From Taishania sp036758285 (GTDB taxonomy: Bacteria; Bacteroidota; Bacteroidia; Flavobacteriales_D; Crocinitomicaceae): a DNA stretch of 64,000 bases. The translations under genes and the position numbers were made by a program. The notes under the pieces were generated by a model. The model ran no database searches. It was not told the DNA's origin and saw only the letters and a program-made list of their open reading frames with translations. Location of the stretch: positions 1 to 64,000 of the forward strand of contig DAIOWV010000001.1 in the NCBI GenBank assembly GCA_036758285.1. The letters are read 5' to 3'. Positions 1 to 8,010 of this stretch are shown here, in pieces; the stretch's first letter is position 1, and each line of letters starts with the position of its first letter.

Positions 1-743
1 AATCTCCACTCAAATATCTTCAAAAATTCTTTCCAAGATTTGCAAAAAAAGCAACTCATATAATAACCGTTTCAAATTATTCAAAAAAGGATATTATTGA
101 AACATATGGAATTTCCGAAGAAAAAATAACAGCAATTTGGAATGGAGCATCCGATCAGTTTAAACCAGTTGGTGAAGCCATAAAAAAAGAAATACGTTCA
201 AAATATACCGATGGAATGGAGTATTTTTTGTTTGTTGGGGCTTTACACCCAAGAAAAAATCTCATTCGACTGGTAAAGGCATTTCAAGAATTTAAAAATC
301 AAACATACTCAAAAACGAAGTTATTGATAGTAGGTGAAGTATTGTGGAAAAACTCACAATTTAATTCAGCTATTTCCGAAAACAATCAATCTGAAATTCG
401 ATTTACCGGACACTTATCACTAAAAGAATTGACAGAAGTGATGGGAAGCGCCAAATTATTCACTTACACACCTTATTTTGAGGGATTTGGAATTCCATTA
501 GCAGAAGCCATGAAATGTGGAACCCCTATACTTTCCGGAAATCTTACATCTCTACCTGAAGTTTGTGAAGACGCTGCAGAATACTGCAATCCTTTTGATA
601 TTGATGAAATTACTAAAAAAATGATTGAATTAGATTCAAATCCTACACGATTAAAAGAATTATCGGAACTAGGATTAAAAAGATCCATTCAATTTAGTTG
701 GGATGACTGTGCAAAGAAAGTTGCAAAAATTTTAGAATTGTAA
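1..743 (+). CDS. Glycosyltransferase, GT4-like, C-terminal part (gene starts before the window)
   Basis: The reading frame is open from base 3 to a TAA at 741-743, so the gene starts upstream of the window. The visible part is the C-terminal Rossmann half of a GT-B fold glycosyltransferase. It contains the linker 'ITVSNYSKKDI', the 'FVGALHPRKNL' stretch that opens the nucleotide-sugar-binding domain, and 'FEGFGIPLAEAMKCGTPIL', the E-x7-E region that contacts the donor sugar nucleotide in GT4 enzymes. Such enzymes add a hexose from a nucleotide sugar to a lipid-linked or surface polysaccharide. The acceptor and sugar cannot be told from this half. An internal ATG at 216 falls inside the conserved domain and is not a start. 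Confidence 0.88.
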   Translation, partial: SPLKYLQKFFPRFAKKATHIITVSNYSKKDIIETYGISEEKITAIWNGASDQFKPVGEAIKKEIRSKYTDGMEYFLFVGALHPRKNLIRLVKAFQEFKNQTYSKTKLLIVGEVLWKNSQFNSAISENNQSEIRFTGHLSLKELTEVMGSAKLFTYTPYFEGFGIPLAEAMKCGTPILSGNLTSLPEVCEDAAEYCNPFDIDEITKKMIELDSNPTRLKELSELGLKRSIQFSWDDCAKKVAKILEL

Positions 744-821
744 TTACCATTTTTTCATTTTTGAAAAGTTTATTTTTATTTCAACAGTTTTATTAATTTG
801 CACTATAATTTTTCCAAACCA

Positions 822-2228
822 ATGCAGTACAATGACCTTTTAGAAGAGCATTTGAATTACTTTAAACAAGTAGTTACATCTGAGCGTGTATTAACAGATG
901 AAGAAAACATTTTACGGTGTGCATCAGATGAAACTGAAGATTTTGTATTTAAACCAAAAGTGATATTACAACCTATTTCAACGGATGAAGTAAGTAAAAT
1001 ATTGAATTATTGTAACAATCATTTAATCCCGATTGTACCACGTGGAGCAGGAACAGGTTTAAGTGGTGGAGCACTACCAATTTTTGGAGGGGTTGTTTTA
1101 GATTTCAAACGAATGAATTCCATCGTTAAAATTGATACTGAAAATTTTCAAGTTACAACCCAACCTGGAGTTATAACAGAAGACTTGATGCAAGCAGTAC
1201 GCGATAAAGGATTGTTTTATCCAGTAGATCCGTCCAGTAAAGGAAGTTGTTTTATTGGAGGAAATGTTGCTGAAAATTCTGGTGGAGCAAGAGCAGTTAA
1301 ATATGGTGTAGTAAAAGATTATGTTTTGAATTTAGAAATTGTTCTACCAAATGGAGAAATTATTTGGACAGGAGCAAATACGTTAAAAAATTCAACAGGG
1401 TATAATTTAACCCAATTAATGGTTGGATCAGAAGGAACATTAGCTGTTATTACAAAAATAGTATTACGTTTACTACCTCCCCCAACTTGTAATTTATTAA
1501 TTTTTGTCCCTTTTAACTCTGCAAAACAAGCTTGCCAAGCTGTTAATCAAATATTTCTAGCCGGTTTTAATCCTTCAGCATTAGAATTCATGGAACGCGA
1601 TGCTATAAATATTTCACAAAACTTCCTTGATTCTTTCCCTATTAAATTAAACGACGAAACACAAGCAGGACTGCTTATCGAAGTTGATGGAACAGACGAA
1701 GATCAATTATTTCAAGAGATGGAAGGGATTGTTAATGTATTAACTCAATTTGAAACAGGAGAAATTCTTTTTGCTGATAATCAATCCAATAAAGATGCAT
1801 TATGGAAAGTAAGAAGAGTAATGGGAGAAGCAGCAAAACACAGTTCAACCTATAAAGAAGAGGATACGGTTGTTCCAAGAGCCCAACTACCAGAATTAAT
1901 TCAAAAGGTAAAAGAATTAGGCAATCTTTATGGTTTTACATCAATTGTTTATGGTCATGCGGGTGATGGCAATCTTCATATTAACATCTTAAAAGAAAAG
2001 ATGACTAATGAAGCTTGGACGAACGTATTACCTATTGCAATAAGAGAATTGTTTGTTTACACAAAAGAACTAGGTGGAACAATAAGTGGTGAACATGGAA
2101 TTGGGTATGTTCAAAAAGAATATATGGACATTGTTTTTAGCACTGTCGGGATACAATTACAAAAACAAATTAAAGCAGTTTTTGACCCAAATAACATATT
2201 AAATCCTGGGAAAATTTTCAATTATTGA
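822..2228 (+). CDS. FAD-linked oxidase, GlcD/D-lactate dehydrogenase type
   Basis: About 468 residues. The N-terminal half has the PCMH-type FAD-binding domain ('VPRGAGTGLSGGALP' near residue 75, then 'GGNVAENSGGARAVKYG'). The C-terminal half is the FAD-oxidase C domain with 'VYGHAGDGNLHINIL' and 'GGTISGEHGIGYVQKEYM', the histidine-containing motifs of the glycolate oxidase GlcD / D-lactate dehydrogenase family. The expected reaction is oxidation of a 2-hydroxy acid (D-lactate or glycolate) to the keto acid, with electrons passed to the respiratory chain. No GlcE or GlcF partner is present, which favours a single-subunit D-lactate dehydrogenase. I place the start at the ATG at 822. An upstream TTG at 798 sits in a promoter-like 'TTAATTTG' and would add only eight unconserved residues. 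Confidence 0.88.
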   Translation: MQYNDLLEEHLNYFKQVVTSERVLTDEENILRCASDETEDFVFKPKVILQPISTDEVSKILNYCNNHLIPIVPRGAGTGLSGGALPIFGGVVLDFKRMNSIVKIDTENFQVTTQPGVITEDLMQAVRDKGLFYPVDPSSKGSCFIGGNVAENSGGARAVKYGVVKDYVLNLEIVLPNGEIIWTGANTLKNSTGYNLTQLMVGSEGTLAVITKIVLRLLPPPTCNLLIFVPFNSAKQACQAVNQIFLAGFNPSALEFMERDAINISQNFLDSFPIKLNDETQAGLLIEVDGTDEDQLFQEMEGIVNVLTQFETGEILFADNQSNKDALWKVRRVMGEAAKHSSTYKEEDTVVPRAQLPELIQKVKELGNLYGFTSIVYGHAGDGNLHINILKEKMTNEAWTNVLPIAIRELFVYTKELGGTISGEHGIGYVQKEYMDIVFSTVGIQLQKQIKAVFDPNNILNPGKIFNY

Positions 2229-2299
2229 CAACAGATAATCAATGTATTAAATTCAAAAAAATAATTTAAGCGAAAAAGTATTTGGATATTCTTTTTAAT

Positions 2300-2307
2300 T
2301 AAATTTG
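2300..2307 (+). promoter_or_regulatory. Promoter -7 box (TAAATTTG) for the C10 peptidase unit
   Basis: Exact match to the Bacteroidota -7 consensus TAnnTTTG, 33 bases before the ATG at 2341. A TTTG at 2281-2284 could serve as the -33 element, although the spacing of 15 is short. The TTG inside this box is also the first possible start codon of the downstream frame, but it is better read as promoter. Confidence 0.6.
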
Positions 2308-2340
2308 TCCGAAATTTTAACTCCAAAGTTTAAACTATCT

Positions 2341-4860
2341 ATGAAAAAAATACTACTCTTAACTTTTTCAATTTTTGCTTTTATTTCTTTTGCAAAACAG
2401 GTTGATGTAAACACTGCTAAACAAATTGCAGAAAGACAAGCAAATTTGTACATGCCCCAACTAACCAAAGAAAATTCAACTAGTCTAATACATACCTTTA
2501 AAATTCTAGTTTCTGGTCAAGAAAAAAATGCATTTTATGCTTTTGATGTTAAAGGTCATAGTGGATTTGTTCTAGTTTCAGGTGACGATTTATCAATTCC
2601 AATTTTGGGTTATTCTGACGAAGGTGGATTTGGAGATGTTAATTCTGCAGAGTTCCCAAAAGGACTTCGTAAACTTATTGATTTATATCGTGATGAAATT
2701 AAACGCATCATTATAGAAAATGCACCACAGTCAGAGGAAGTTAAAGAGTTATGGGGACAGTTTACAAAAGGTGATTTTTCTGTTGAGAAATCAAGTGTTT
2801 CTCCTTTATTAACGACAAAATGGACGCAAAGAAACAGCTTTGGATACAATGATCTATGTCCTGGAGGTTCTCCAACTGGATGTGTTGCCACTGCTTTTGC
2901 TCAAATATTGAAATTTTATAATCATCCTGCTCAAGGAACTGGTTTCTATTCTTATAATCATTCAACTTACGGTACACTTTCTGCAAACTTTGGAGCAACT
3001 ACGTATAATTGGGCAAGTATGCCAGATCAGCTAACTTCTTCTTCAACAGCTGCTCAAAAAGCAGCAATTGCAACATTAATGTATCATTGTGGGGTTAGTG
3101 TCGACATGAATTACAGTCCTTCGGGAAGTGGAGCTTCTAGTATAGATGTAGAAGCTGCTCTAGAAAGCTTTTTCTCTTACAAAACAACAGCTCAATATAT
3201 TGCTAGAAGTAGTTATTCTTTAGCAAATTGGAAAACTAAATTAAAAACAGAGCTTAACAATACTAGAGTTGTTTATCACAAAGGATTTTGCCCAGATCCT
3301 TCTGCGGGACACGCTTTTATTGTTGATGGATATGATAATACTGATAAATTTCACCTTAATTGGGGCTGGGGAGGTAGTTATAATGGTTATTTTGAAATCA
3401 ATAATTTAAATCCAGGTAGCACTTATGTATTCAATCAAGCTCAAGGAGCAATTATTGGAATCGCACCAATTAATAGTACTTATGATTTAAAATTAAATTC
3501 TGCTATCACTATTAATCCAAATCCAATTGTTCGATCAGAGGCTGTTACGGTAACTGCTACAATTAAAAATAACGGAGGGGCTTTATACAATGGTCAGTTA
3601 GCTGCATTTTTATTTGATGCCGTAAATGGGTCTTTAGTAGATACTATCAAAATTGTAAATCAAGCAATTAATGGAAATGGTTCAAATACGGTGACATTTA
3701 ACAAAGCTGGTTTATCGGCTACACCAGCTAATTATACTGTGGGTATTTACTATAAAAATCAAACAGGAAATTGGGTGTTATTAAACCCTACTTCAACTTC
3801 TTATGCAAATCCTTTAAGTACAAAAGTTATTTCAACTCCTCAAAATTTAAGAGCAAATCAAAACATTACAATTGTTACTTCTGATCCAATCGAACAAAAT
3901 CAGCCAGTAAATATCAAATTTGTATTTAAAAATAAAATAAATTCTGCTTTCAATGGGAATGTTTCCATTGACCTTCACAAGCCTAATGGTCAGTGGATTA
4001 AAGAAATTGAAATTAAAAACATTTCAATATCAGCTAATGGAACAAGAACAGTAAACTTTAACAGTGCTGGATTAAATGTTCCTCCAGGAACGTATAGACT
4101 TGTTGCTTGGTATCAGCATCCAACAGAAGATTGGCAAATCGTTGAAAGTACAAACACTTATCAAAGCTCTCGTTCTGTAGATGTTGTTGGTTTGGATTAT
4201 GCATTCGCTCCTGTAGACCCTTATGAAGATAATAATACTCAAAATACAGCCTATGAATTTCCAGTTTCTTTTACAAACAACTCATTCTTTGTAAACACTA
4301 TTGGATCAAACATTCACGACACTATTGATGTTGATTACTACAAAGTAGTACTACCAACAGGTGGGGCTTATACGGTAGATATTACTGCTCATGATCAATA
4401 CAACTCAACAAATGGTCAAGTGTACACAAACGATGTAATGTATCGTATTTGGGATAATCATTCTGGTACTTGGTCTGACTATTTTGACGATGTATCACCT
4501 ACAATGACATTTACAAATTGGACAGCTTTATACGTTGAAGTTATTCCTTATTTCTATGGAAATATTGGTAACTATGAACTAGACATTAAAGTTGTTAATT
4601 CAGGTAATCTTGGATTAGAGGATTTAAGTGAAGATAACATCGTGTTATTTCCAAATCCAACAAAAGACTTTGTATCTGTAACAACAAAAGATGGTGCAAA
4701 AATTAATTCTATTGAAATTAGAAACCAATTAGGTCAAATTGTAATCCAAGAGATAGGAAATACAAGTAACATAAATGTTTCTGATTTAAGTAACGGAATT
4801 TATACATTCACTATTTATTCTGACAAAGGACAATTAACTCAGAAGTTTATCAAGCAATAA
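2341..4860 (+). CDS. Secreted C10 (streptopain-like) cysteine peptidase with T9SS type A sorting domain
   Basis: 839 residues from the ATG at 2341, which opens a clear signal peptide (MKKILLLTFSIFAFISFA). A Spi/propeptide-like region follows (about 20-140), then the papain-fold C10 domain with catalytic Cys near residue 181 in 'SPTGCVATAFAQILKF', catalytic His near 324 in 'SAGHAFIVDGYD' and the 'LNWGWGGSYNGYF' motif. After it come two CARDB/Ig-like repeats (about 380-620), a PPC-like domain beginning 'YEDNNTQNTAYEF', and a C-terminal sorting domain with 'LFPNPTKDFVSV' and 'LSNGIYTFTI'. The protein should be exported by Sec, cross the outer membrane by T9SS, and act as a surface or secreted protease. 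It leads a three-gene unit; the next gene starts 9 bases downstream. All catalytic residues I can check are intact. Confidence 0.9.
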   Translation: MKKILLLTFSIFAFISFAKQVDVNTAKQIAERQANLYMPQLTKENSTSLIHTFKILVSGQEKNAFYAFDVKGHSGFVLVSGDDLSIPILGYSDEGGFGDVNSAEFPKGLRKLIDLYRDEIKRIIIENAPQSEEVKELWGQFTKGDFSVEKSSVSPLLTTKWTQRNSFGYNDLCPGGSPTGCVATAFAQILKFYNHPAQGTGFYSYNHSTYGTLSANFGATTYNWASMPDQLTSSSTAAQKAAIATLMYHCGVSVDMNYSPSGSGASSIDVEAALESFFSYKTTAQYIARSSYSLANWKTKLKTELNNTRVVYHKGFCPDPSAGHAFIVDGYDNTDKFHLNWGWGGSYNGYFEINNLNPGSTYVFNQAQGAIIGIAPINSTYDLKLNSAITINPNPIVRSEAVTVTATIKNNGGALYNGQLAAFLFDAVNGSLVDTIKIVNQAINGNGSNTVTFNKAGLSATPANYTVGIYYKNQTGNWVLLNPTSTSYANPLSTKVISTPQNLRANQNITIVTSDPIEQNQPVNIKFVFKNKINSAFNGNVSIDLHKPNGQWIKEIEIKNISISANGTRTVNFNSAGLNVPPGTYRLVAWYQHPTEDWQIVESTNTYQSSRSVDVVGLDYAFAPVDPYEDNNTQNTAYEFPVSFTNNSFFVNTIGSNIHDTIDVDYYKVVLPTGGAYTVDITAHDQYNSTNGQVYTNDVMYRIWDNHSGTWSDYFDDVSPTMTFTNWTALYVEVIPYFYGNIGNYELDIKVVNSGNLGLEDLSEDNIVLFPNPTKDFVSVTTKDGAKINSIEIRNQLGQIVIQEIGNTSNINVSDLSNGIYTFTIYSDKGQLTQKFIKQ

Positions 4861-4869
4861 ATAATATTG

Positions 4870-5307
4870 ATGGTCAATTTCAAAACAATAGACAGAAAAG
4901 ATTTTTTAAAATACTTATGGAAACGAGTTATCAAACCAGTAGTCATTTTTACTGTATGTTGTTTCTGTGTTCAATTTTTAGTATCTGTATTCAATGAAAA
5001 TGGGTCAGAAAGGTTTTTGACCATCGTAATTTTATCGCTTGCAATTCTTTTCATATTAGCTGATTTGATAGGGGAGCTATTGATCAAAATAAAAGAAAAA
5101 ATTTATATCAAACTATCTGAACACGTTAAATTCAAACTTAAAATTATAGGGAAAATAAGCAACTATTTGGCCATACTAATTCTTGGGGCTTTATTGTACA
5201 GTTTTTGGACAAAAGATGTGTTTCTTGCTTCAATTTTTACTATTTTATTGTTAATAGACAAAGTAAACAATATTAGTAAAGAAGAAAAATCAAAATTAGA
5301 GGAATGA
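4870..5307 (+). CDS. Small membrane protein of unknown function
   Basis: 145 residues from the ATG at 4870 (a TTG lies directly before it at 4867). Four hydrophobic segments are visible, roughly at residues 18-38, 52-72, 93-112 and 115-132, with a short charged N-terminus and a lysine/glutamate-rich C-terminus (KEEKSKLEE). I do not recognise the family. It sits 9 bases after the C10 peptidase and its stop codon overlaps the ATG of the next gene (ATGA), so the three genes are probably cotranscribed and the last two translationally coupled. A role linked to the peptidase is inferred from position only. Confidence 0.7.
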   Translation: MVNFKTIDRKDFLKYLWKRVIKPVVIFTVCCFCVQFLVSVFNENGSERFLTIVILSLAILFILADLIGELLIKIKEKIYIKLSEHVKFKLKIIGKISNYLAILILGALLYSFWTKDVFLASIFTILLLIDKVNNISKEEKSKLEE

Positions 5308-5812
5308 CAACTAATTATAATAATAGTTTAGGAAAGCAAGTAACCTTAATGGTTATTTGCTTTTTTTATTCTCTTGTAATACATTGAAAAGAAACAAATC
5401 TAATAATCTTCCGAACGAACTAACTATCGAAAATATGGGGGATTTTATTTCTATTTACAAAACAAAAAATAATTACGATCAAAAAGTTCCTGTAAAATTA
5501 TCAGAGGACAAAAAGTATATTGTTTCATATCCTGATCCATCAGATTTATTTTTAGAAAACAAAGCTTTATACCCAATTAAACTAAAAAACAACTACTTAC
5601 TAAGCCAAGTTGGTGTAGGGAAAAATTATGCTTTTTTAGATTATTCTTATGAAGAATATCGTCAACTTAACAATATAACATCTGAAAAACTATTCGATCA
5701 TATTATTGATTTTGATCCATTTACAGAAGTATATGAATGCAATAATATTGGAAGAATTGAAGAAATAAATGAGAAAATTAGTTCCAACGGACTAAAAAGT
5801 TTTTGTAAGTAA
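5304..5812 (+). CDS. Lipoprotein of unknown function, signal peptide split by a one-base slip in a T run
   Basis: The body of this protein reads in one frame from about 5357 to the TAA at 5810-5812. It begins with a truncated lipobox ('LFLFSC') but has no ATG. The ATG at 5304, overlapping the previous stop codon, reads MTTNYNNSLGKQVTLMVICFF and then runs out of frame to a stop shortly after seven T's at 5361-5367. Adding one T to that run joins the two frames into MTTNYNNSLGKQVTLMVICFF + LFSC, a textbook lipoprotein signal with Cys at about residue 25. The mature part (about 140 residues) has 'VPVKLSEDKKYIVSYPDPSDL' halves and 'AFLDYSYEEYRQL' and ends with two Cys (YECN, SFCK). I vaguely associate it with Bacteroidota hypothetical lipoproteins but cannot name a family. 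The slip is either an assembly error or a real phase-variable tract. Confidence 0.65.
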
Positions 5813-5824
5813 TTTCATTACTTA
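5806..5824. terminator. Weak AT-rich hairpin between convergent genes
   Basis: TAAGTAA (5806-5812) and TTACTTA (5818-5824) pair over a five-base loop, including the stop codon of the lipoprotein. The stem is only 7 bp and there is no long T run, so termination is uncertain. Confidence 0.35.
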
Positions 5825-5838
5825 TACTTCATCGCAAA

Positions 5839-6762
5839 CTAATCATTTAATGCTTCCTTTTTATTGGGTTTCGCAACTAAAAAGACACCTATAAAAATGA
5901 TACACATCAAAGCAATTTTAAAAAGATTGATGTCTTTTGTATTATCTGCTGAAAAACCAATTTCATAAAAAAGATAAGCAAAAACTATTACTAAAACAGG
6001 TTGTAAATAAATATAAGTACTCGTTACGGTTGCACTTAAAAACTTCATCGCATACATTGTTAGTAGATAAGTAAAGAAAGTAACTCCAATTATAACAAAT
6101 GCTATTCTCAACCAAATATCAAAAGGAATAATAGAAAAATCAACTGAATAAAAATCCATTATCGTTTTAGGAAATAACAGCACATAAATGGCTCCAAAAG
6201 TAAATACATAAGTTGTAACCGTTAATGCAGAATATTTCTTCATTAGTGGTTTAACAAGTATCAAATAAATGGCATAACTAAGGGCATTAATAAAAAGCAA
6301 AACATCTCCTAGAAACGTACTACCTTGCGAATTTGTAGATTGTAATGCAAGAAATACAGCACCAGTTGCTCCAATAAAGATTCCAATAATTTTTCTAGAG
6401 CTAAGTGATTCTTTTAAAATGAAAAAAGCCATCACAGCAACAATTATTGGATTCAGTGTCATGATAATCCCTGAATTCATGGCTGATGAATAATTTAGTC
6501 CATGAAAAAAACACAACTGATTAACAGCCACTCCAAAAACACCACAAATAGCTAATTTTAAAACGTCTGTTTTTTCAACTTTTTCACGCTTTGTGAAAAG
6601 AGAAACCAACCAAAACAAACAAGTTGCCCCTAATACCCGAAATGCAATAAAAACATTTGGTGTTAAATAGGTTGGCATGACATCTTTTGCTATAATATTA
6701 TTCGCTCCGTATAAAGCGTTTACAAAGAACAAAGCAAAATGTGCTTTTAGTATGTTACTCAT
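5839..6762 (-). CDS. EamA/DMT-family transporter
   Basis: 307 residues, with about ten hydrophobic segments in two repeated halves, the layout of the drug/metabolite transporter (EamA, RhaT-like) family. The first repeat opens with 'FFVNALYGANNIIAKDVMP' and contains 'FRVLGATCLFWLV'; the end of this repeat has 'GIIMTLNPIIVAVMAFFILKES' with the conserved Pro and Glu. The second half has 'YIYLQPVLVIVFAYLF', a degenerate copy of the same motif. It is probably an inner membrane exporter or importer of small metabolites; the substrate cannot be told. It is the last gene of a four-gene leftward unit and its ATG directly abuts the stop codon of the ArsC-like gene. Confidence 0.88.
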   Translation of the reverse strand: MSNILKAHFALFFVNALYGANNIIAKDVMPTYLTPNVFIAFRVLGATCLFWLVSLFTKREKVEKTDVLKLAICGVFGVAVNQLCFFHGLNYSSAMNSGIIMTLNPIIVAVMAFFILKESLSSRKIIGIFIGATGAVFLALQSTNSQGSTFLGDVLLFINALSYAIYLILVKPLMKKYSALTVTTYVFTFGAIYVLLFPKTIMDFYSVDFSIIPFDIWLRIAFVIIGVTFFTYLLTMYAMKFLSATVTSTYIYLQPVLVIVFAYLFYEIGFSADNTKDINLFKIALMCIIFIGVFLVAKPNKKEALND

Positions 6763-7113
6763 TTATTTGTTCAACGATGCTTTTGCCTGTTCTACCGTCT
6801 CTTTCGCATTTCCAATAAAAACATGTTCTTCATTAATAATAAATGGTCTTTTTAAGAATGTATATTCTTCAAGCATTAATTCACGAAAATCTGATTCTGA
6901 TAAATTTTTATCTTTCAATCCCTGTTCCTTATATTTTGTTGCTTTTTTTGAAAACAAAGCTTCATAAGAACCTTCTTTTTTAGCTAACCAATCAAGCGTA
7001 TTTGCATCGATATTATTCTCTTTAATATTAATTAATTCAAACCCATCCGTATTTAATTCTTTCAAAATACGTTGATTAGTTGAACATGTTTTTAAATGAT
7101 AAATTCGTTTCAT
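6763..7113 (-). CDS. ArsC/Spx-family thioredoxin-fold protein
   Basis: 116 residues, the size of the ArsC/Spx/YffB family. The N-terminus has a thioredoxin-type active site, 'HLKTCSTNQRIL', with one Cys at residue 9 followed by Ser-Thr-Asn. The second Cys of a CxxC is absent, as in many glutaredoxin-dependent ArsC-like proteins. The C-terminal half has 'FLKRPFIINEEHVFIG', the cis-Pro region with the Arg-Pro pair. True arsenate reductase needs further Arg residues that I cannot assign with confidence, so the function could be arsenate reduction, another thiol redox role or Spx-like regulation. It lies between the outer-membrane-like protein (3 bases) and the transporter (0 bases). Confidence 0.8.
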   Translation of the reverse strand: MKRIYHLKTCSTNQRILKELNTDGFELINIKENNIDANTLDWLAKKEGSYEALFSKKATKYKEQGLKDKNLSESDFRELMLEEYTFLKRPFIINEEHVFIGNAKETVEQAKASLNK

Positions 7114-7116
7114 AAA

Positions 7117-8010
7117 TTATTGATTTCTCATTGTATCTTTATCTTGATCATTTACTTGGGCAGGTGGGCAACCTTTTGACCTCTTCTGGAATAAATACGT
7201 CCATTTTACTTTTACAAGTAAAGGATAATAATTTGAATCAAACCATTTTAAAGCAGAAGCACCTCCTCTCCACTCATGTAATCCTAAAATTGGAGCCTGA
7301 ACAGAAGGAATTAGCATGCTACGTCTATTTAAACGAATACCAAATCCTAATTCATAATGTATTTGAGCTACTAAAGGATGATGAAAAGTATGTAAATCAG
7401 GTATTGTTTGATGAACTAAAGCGGTATATCCAGGAGCTTCATCTCTTTGAAAATTATAATCCACATTGATTCCCAACCCGTTATCAATAAAATATTTTTT
7501 ACCTAGATAAATATTTTTATGAAATGTAACTCTCGCAGATGCAAAAACGTTACTAAATTTTCCAATGTACTCGTCTGTACCGATTACACTTAAAGTTAAT
7601 GGATCCAATTGGTTAACCCTTGTTGTTTCTTGTCCATTAAATACCTTTACGCCAACTCCCCAATCAATATACGATACAAACACATATTTCAAAGCTTTGG
7701 ATAATTTTGATCGTTTGGGATAATGAAGCATTCCTGCCTCAACAAAAAAACCAGGTAAACCTAAAGGTGTTGTTGTCAATTCATAAGAACGTCCAATAGA
7801 CTCATATCGTGTTGTAACCGGGTGACGACGAGTCAACATAAACGTTGGTCCAGCAGAAATTTGTAAACCATAAGGTCTATATTCATTATAGTCTGCAGCC
7901 CCACCAAACAAGTCTTTTTTCCCTTTTGCATTTCTCGGGTTCAAATTTCTTTGTGCAGTACTAATATTTAATAACCCGATAACGAATAAAAAACTTAAAA
8001 CTATTTTCAT
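7117..8010 (-). CDS. Predicted outer membrane beta-barrel protein
   Basis: 297 residues with an N-terminal signal peptide (MKIVLSFLFVIGLLNISTAQ). The mature part is rich in aromatic and alternating hydrophobic stretches such as 'YGLQISAGPTFMLTRR', 'YIDWGVGVKVF' and 'HYELGFGIRLNRRSMLIPS', which is typical of outer membrane barrels. It ends with a short polar tail (CPPAQVNDQDKDTMRNQ). I do not recognise the family. It overlaps the end of the kynurenine monooxygenase gene by 4 bases (ATGA), so the two are translationally coupled. Confidence 0.75.
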   Translation of the reverse strand: MKIVLSFLFVIGLLNISTAQRNLNPRNAKGKKDLFGGAADYNEYRPYGLQISAGPTFMLTRRHPVTTRYESIGRSYELTTTPLGLPGFFVEAGMLHYPKRSKLSKALKYVFVSYIDWGVGVKVFNGQETTRVNQLDPLTLSVIGTDEYIGKFSNVFASARVTFHKNIYLGKKYFIDNGLGINVDYNFQRDEAPGYTALVHQTIPDLHTFHHPLVAQIHYELGFGIRLNRRSMLIPSVQAPILGLHEWRGGASALKWFDSNYYPLLVKVKWTYLFQKRSKGCPPAQVNDQDKDTMRNQ

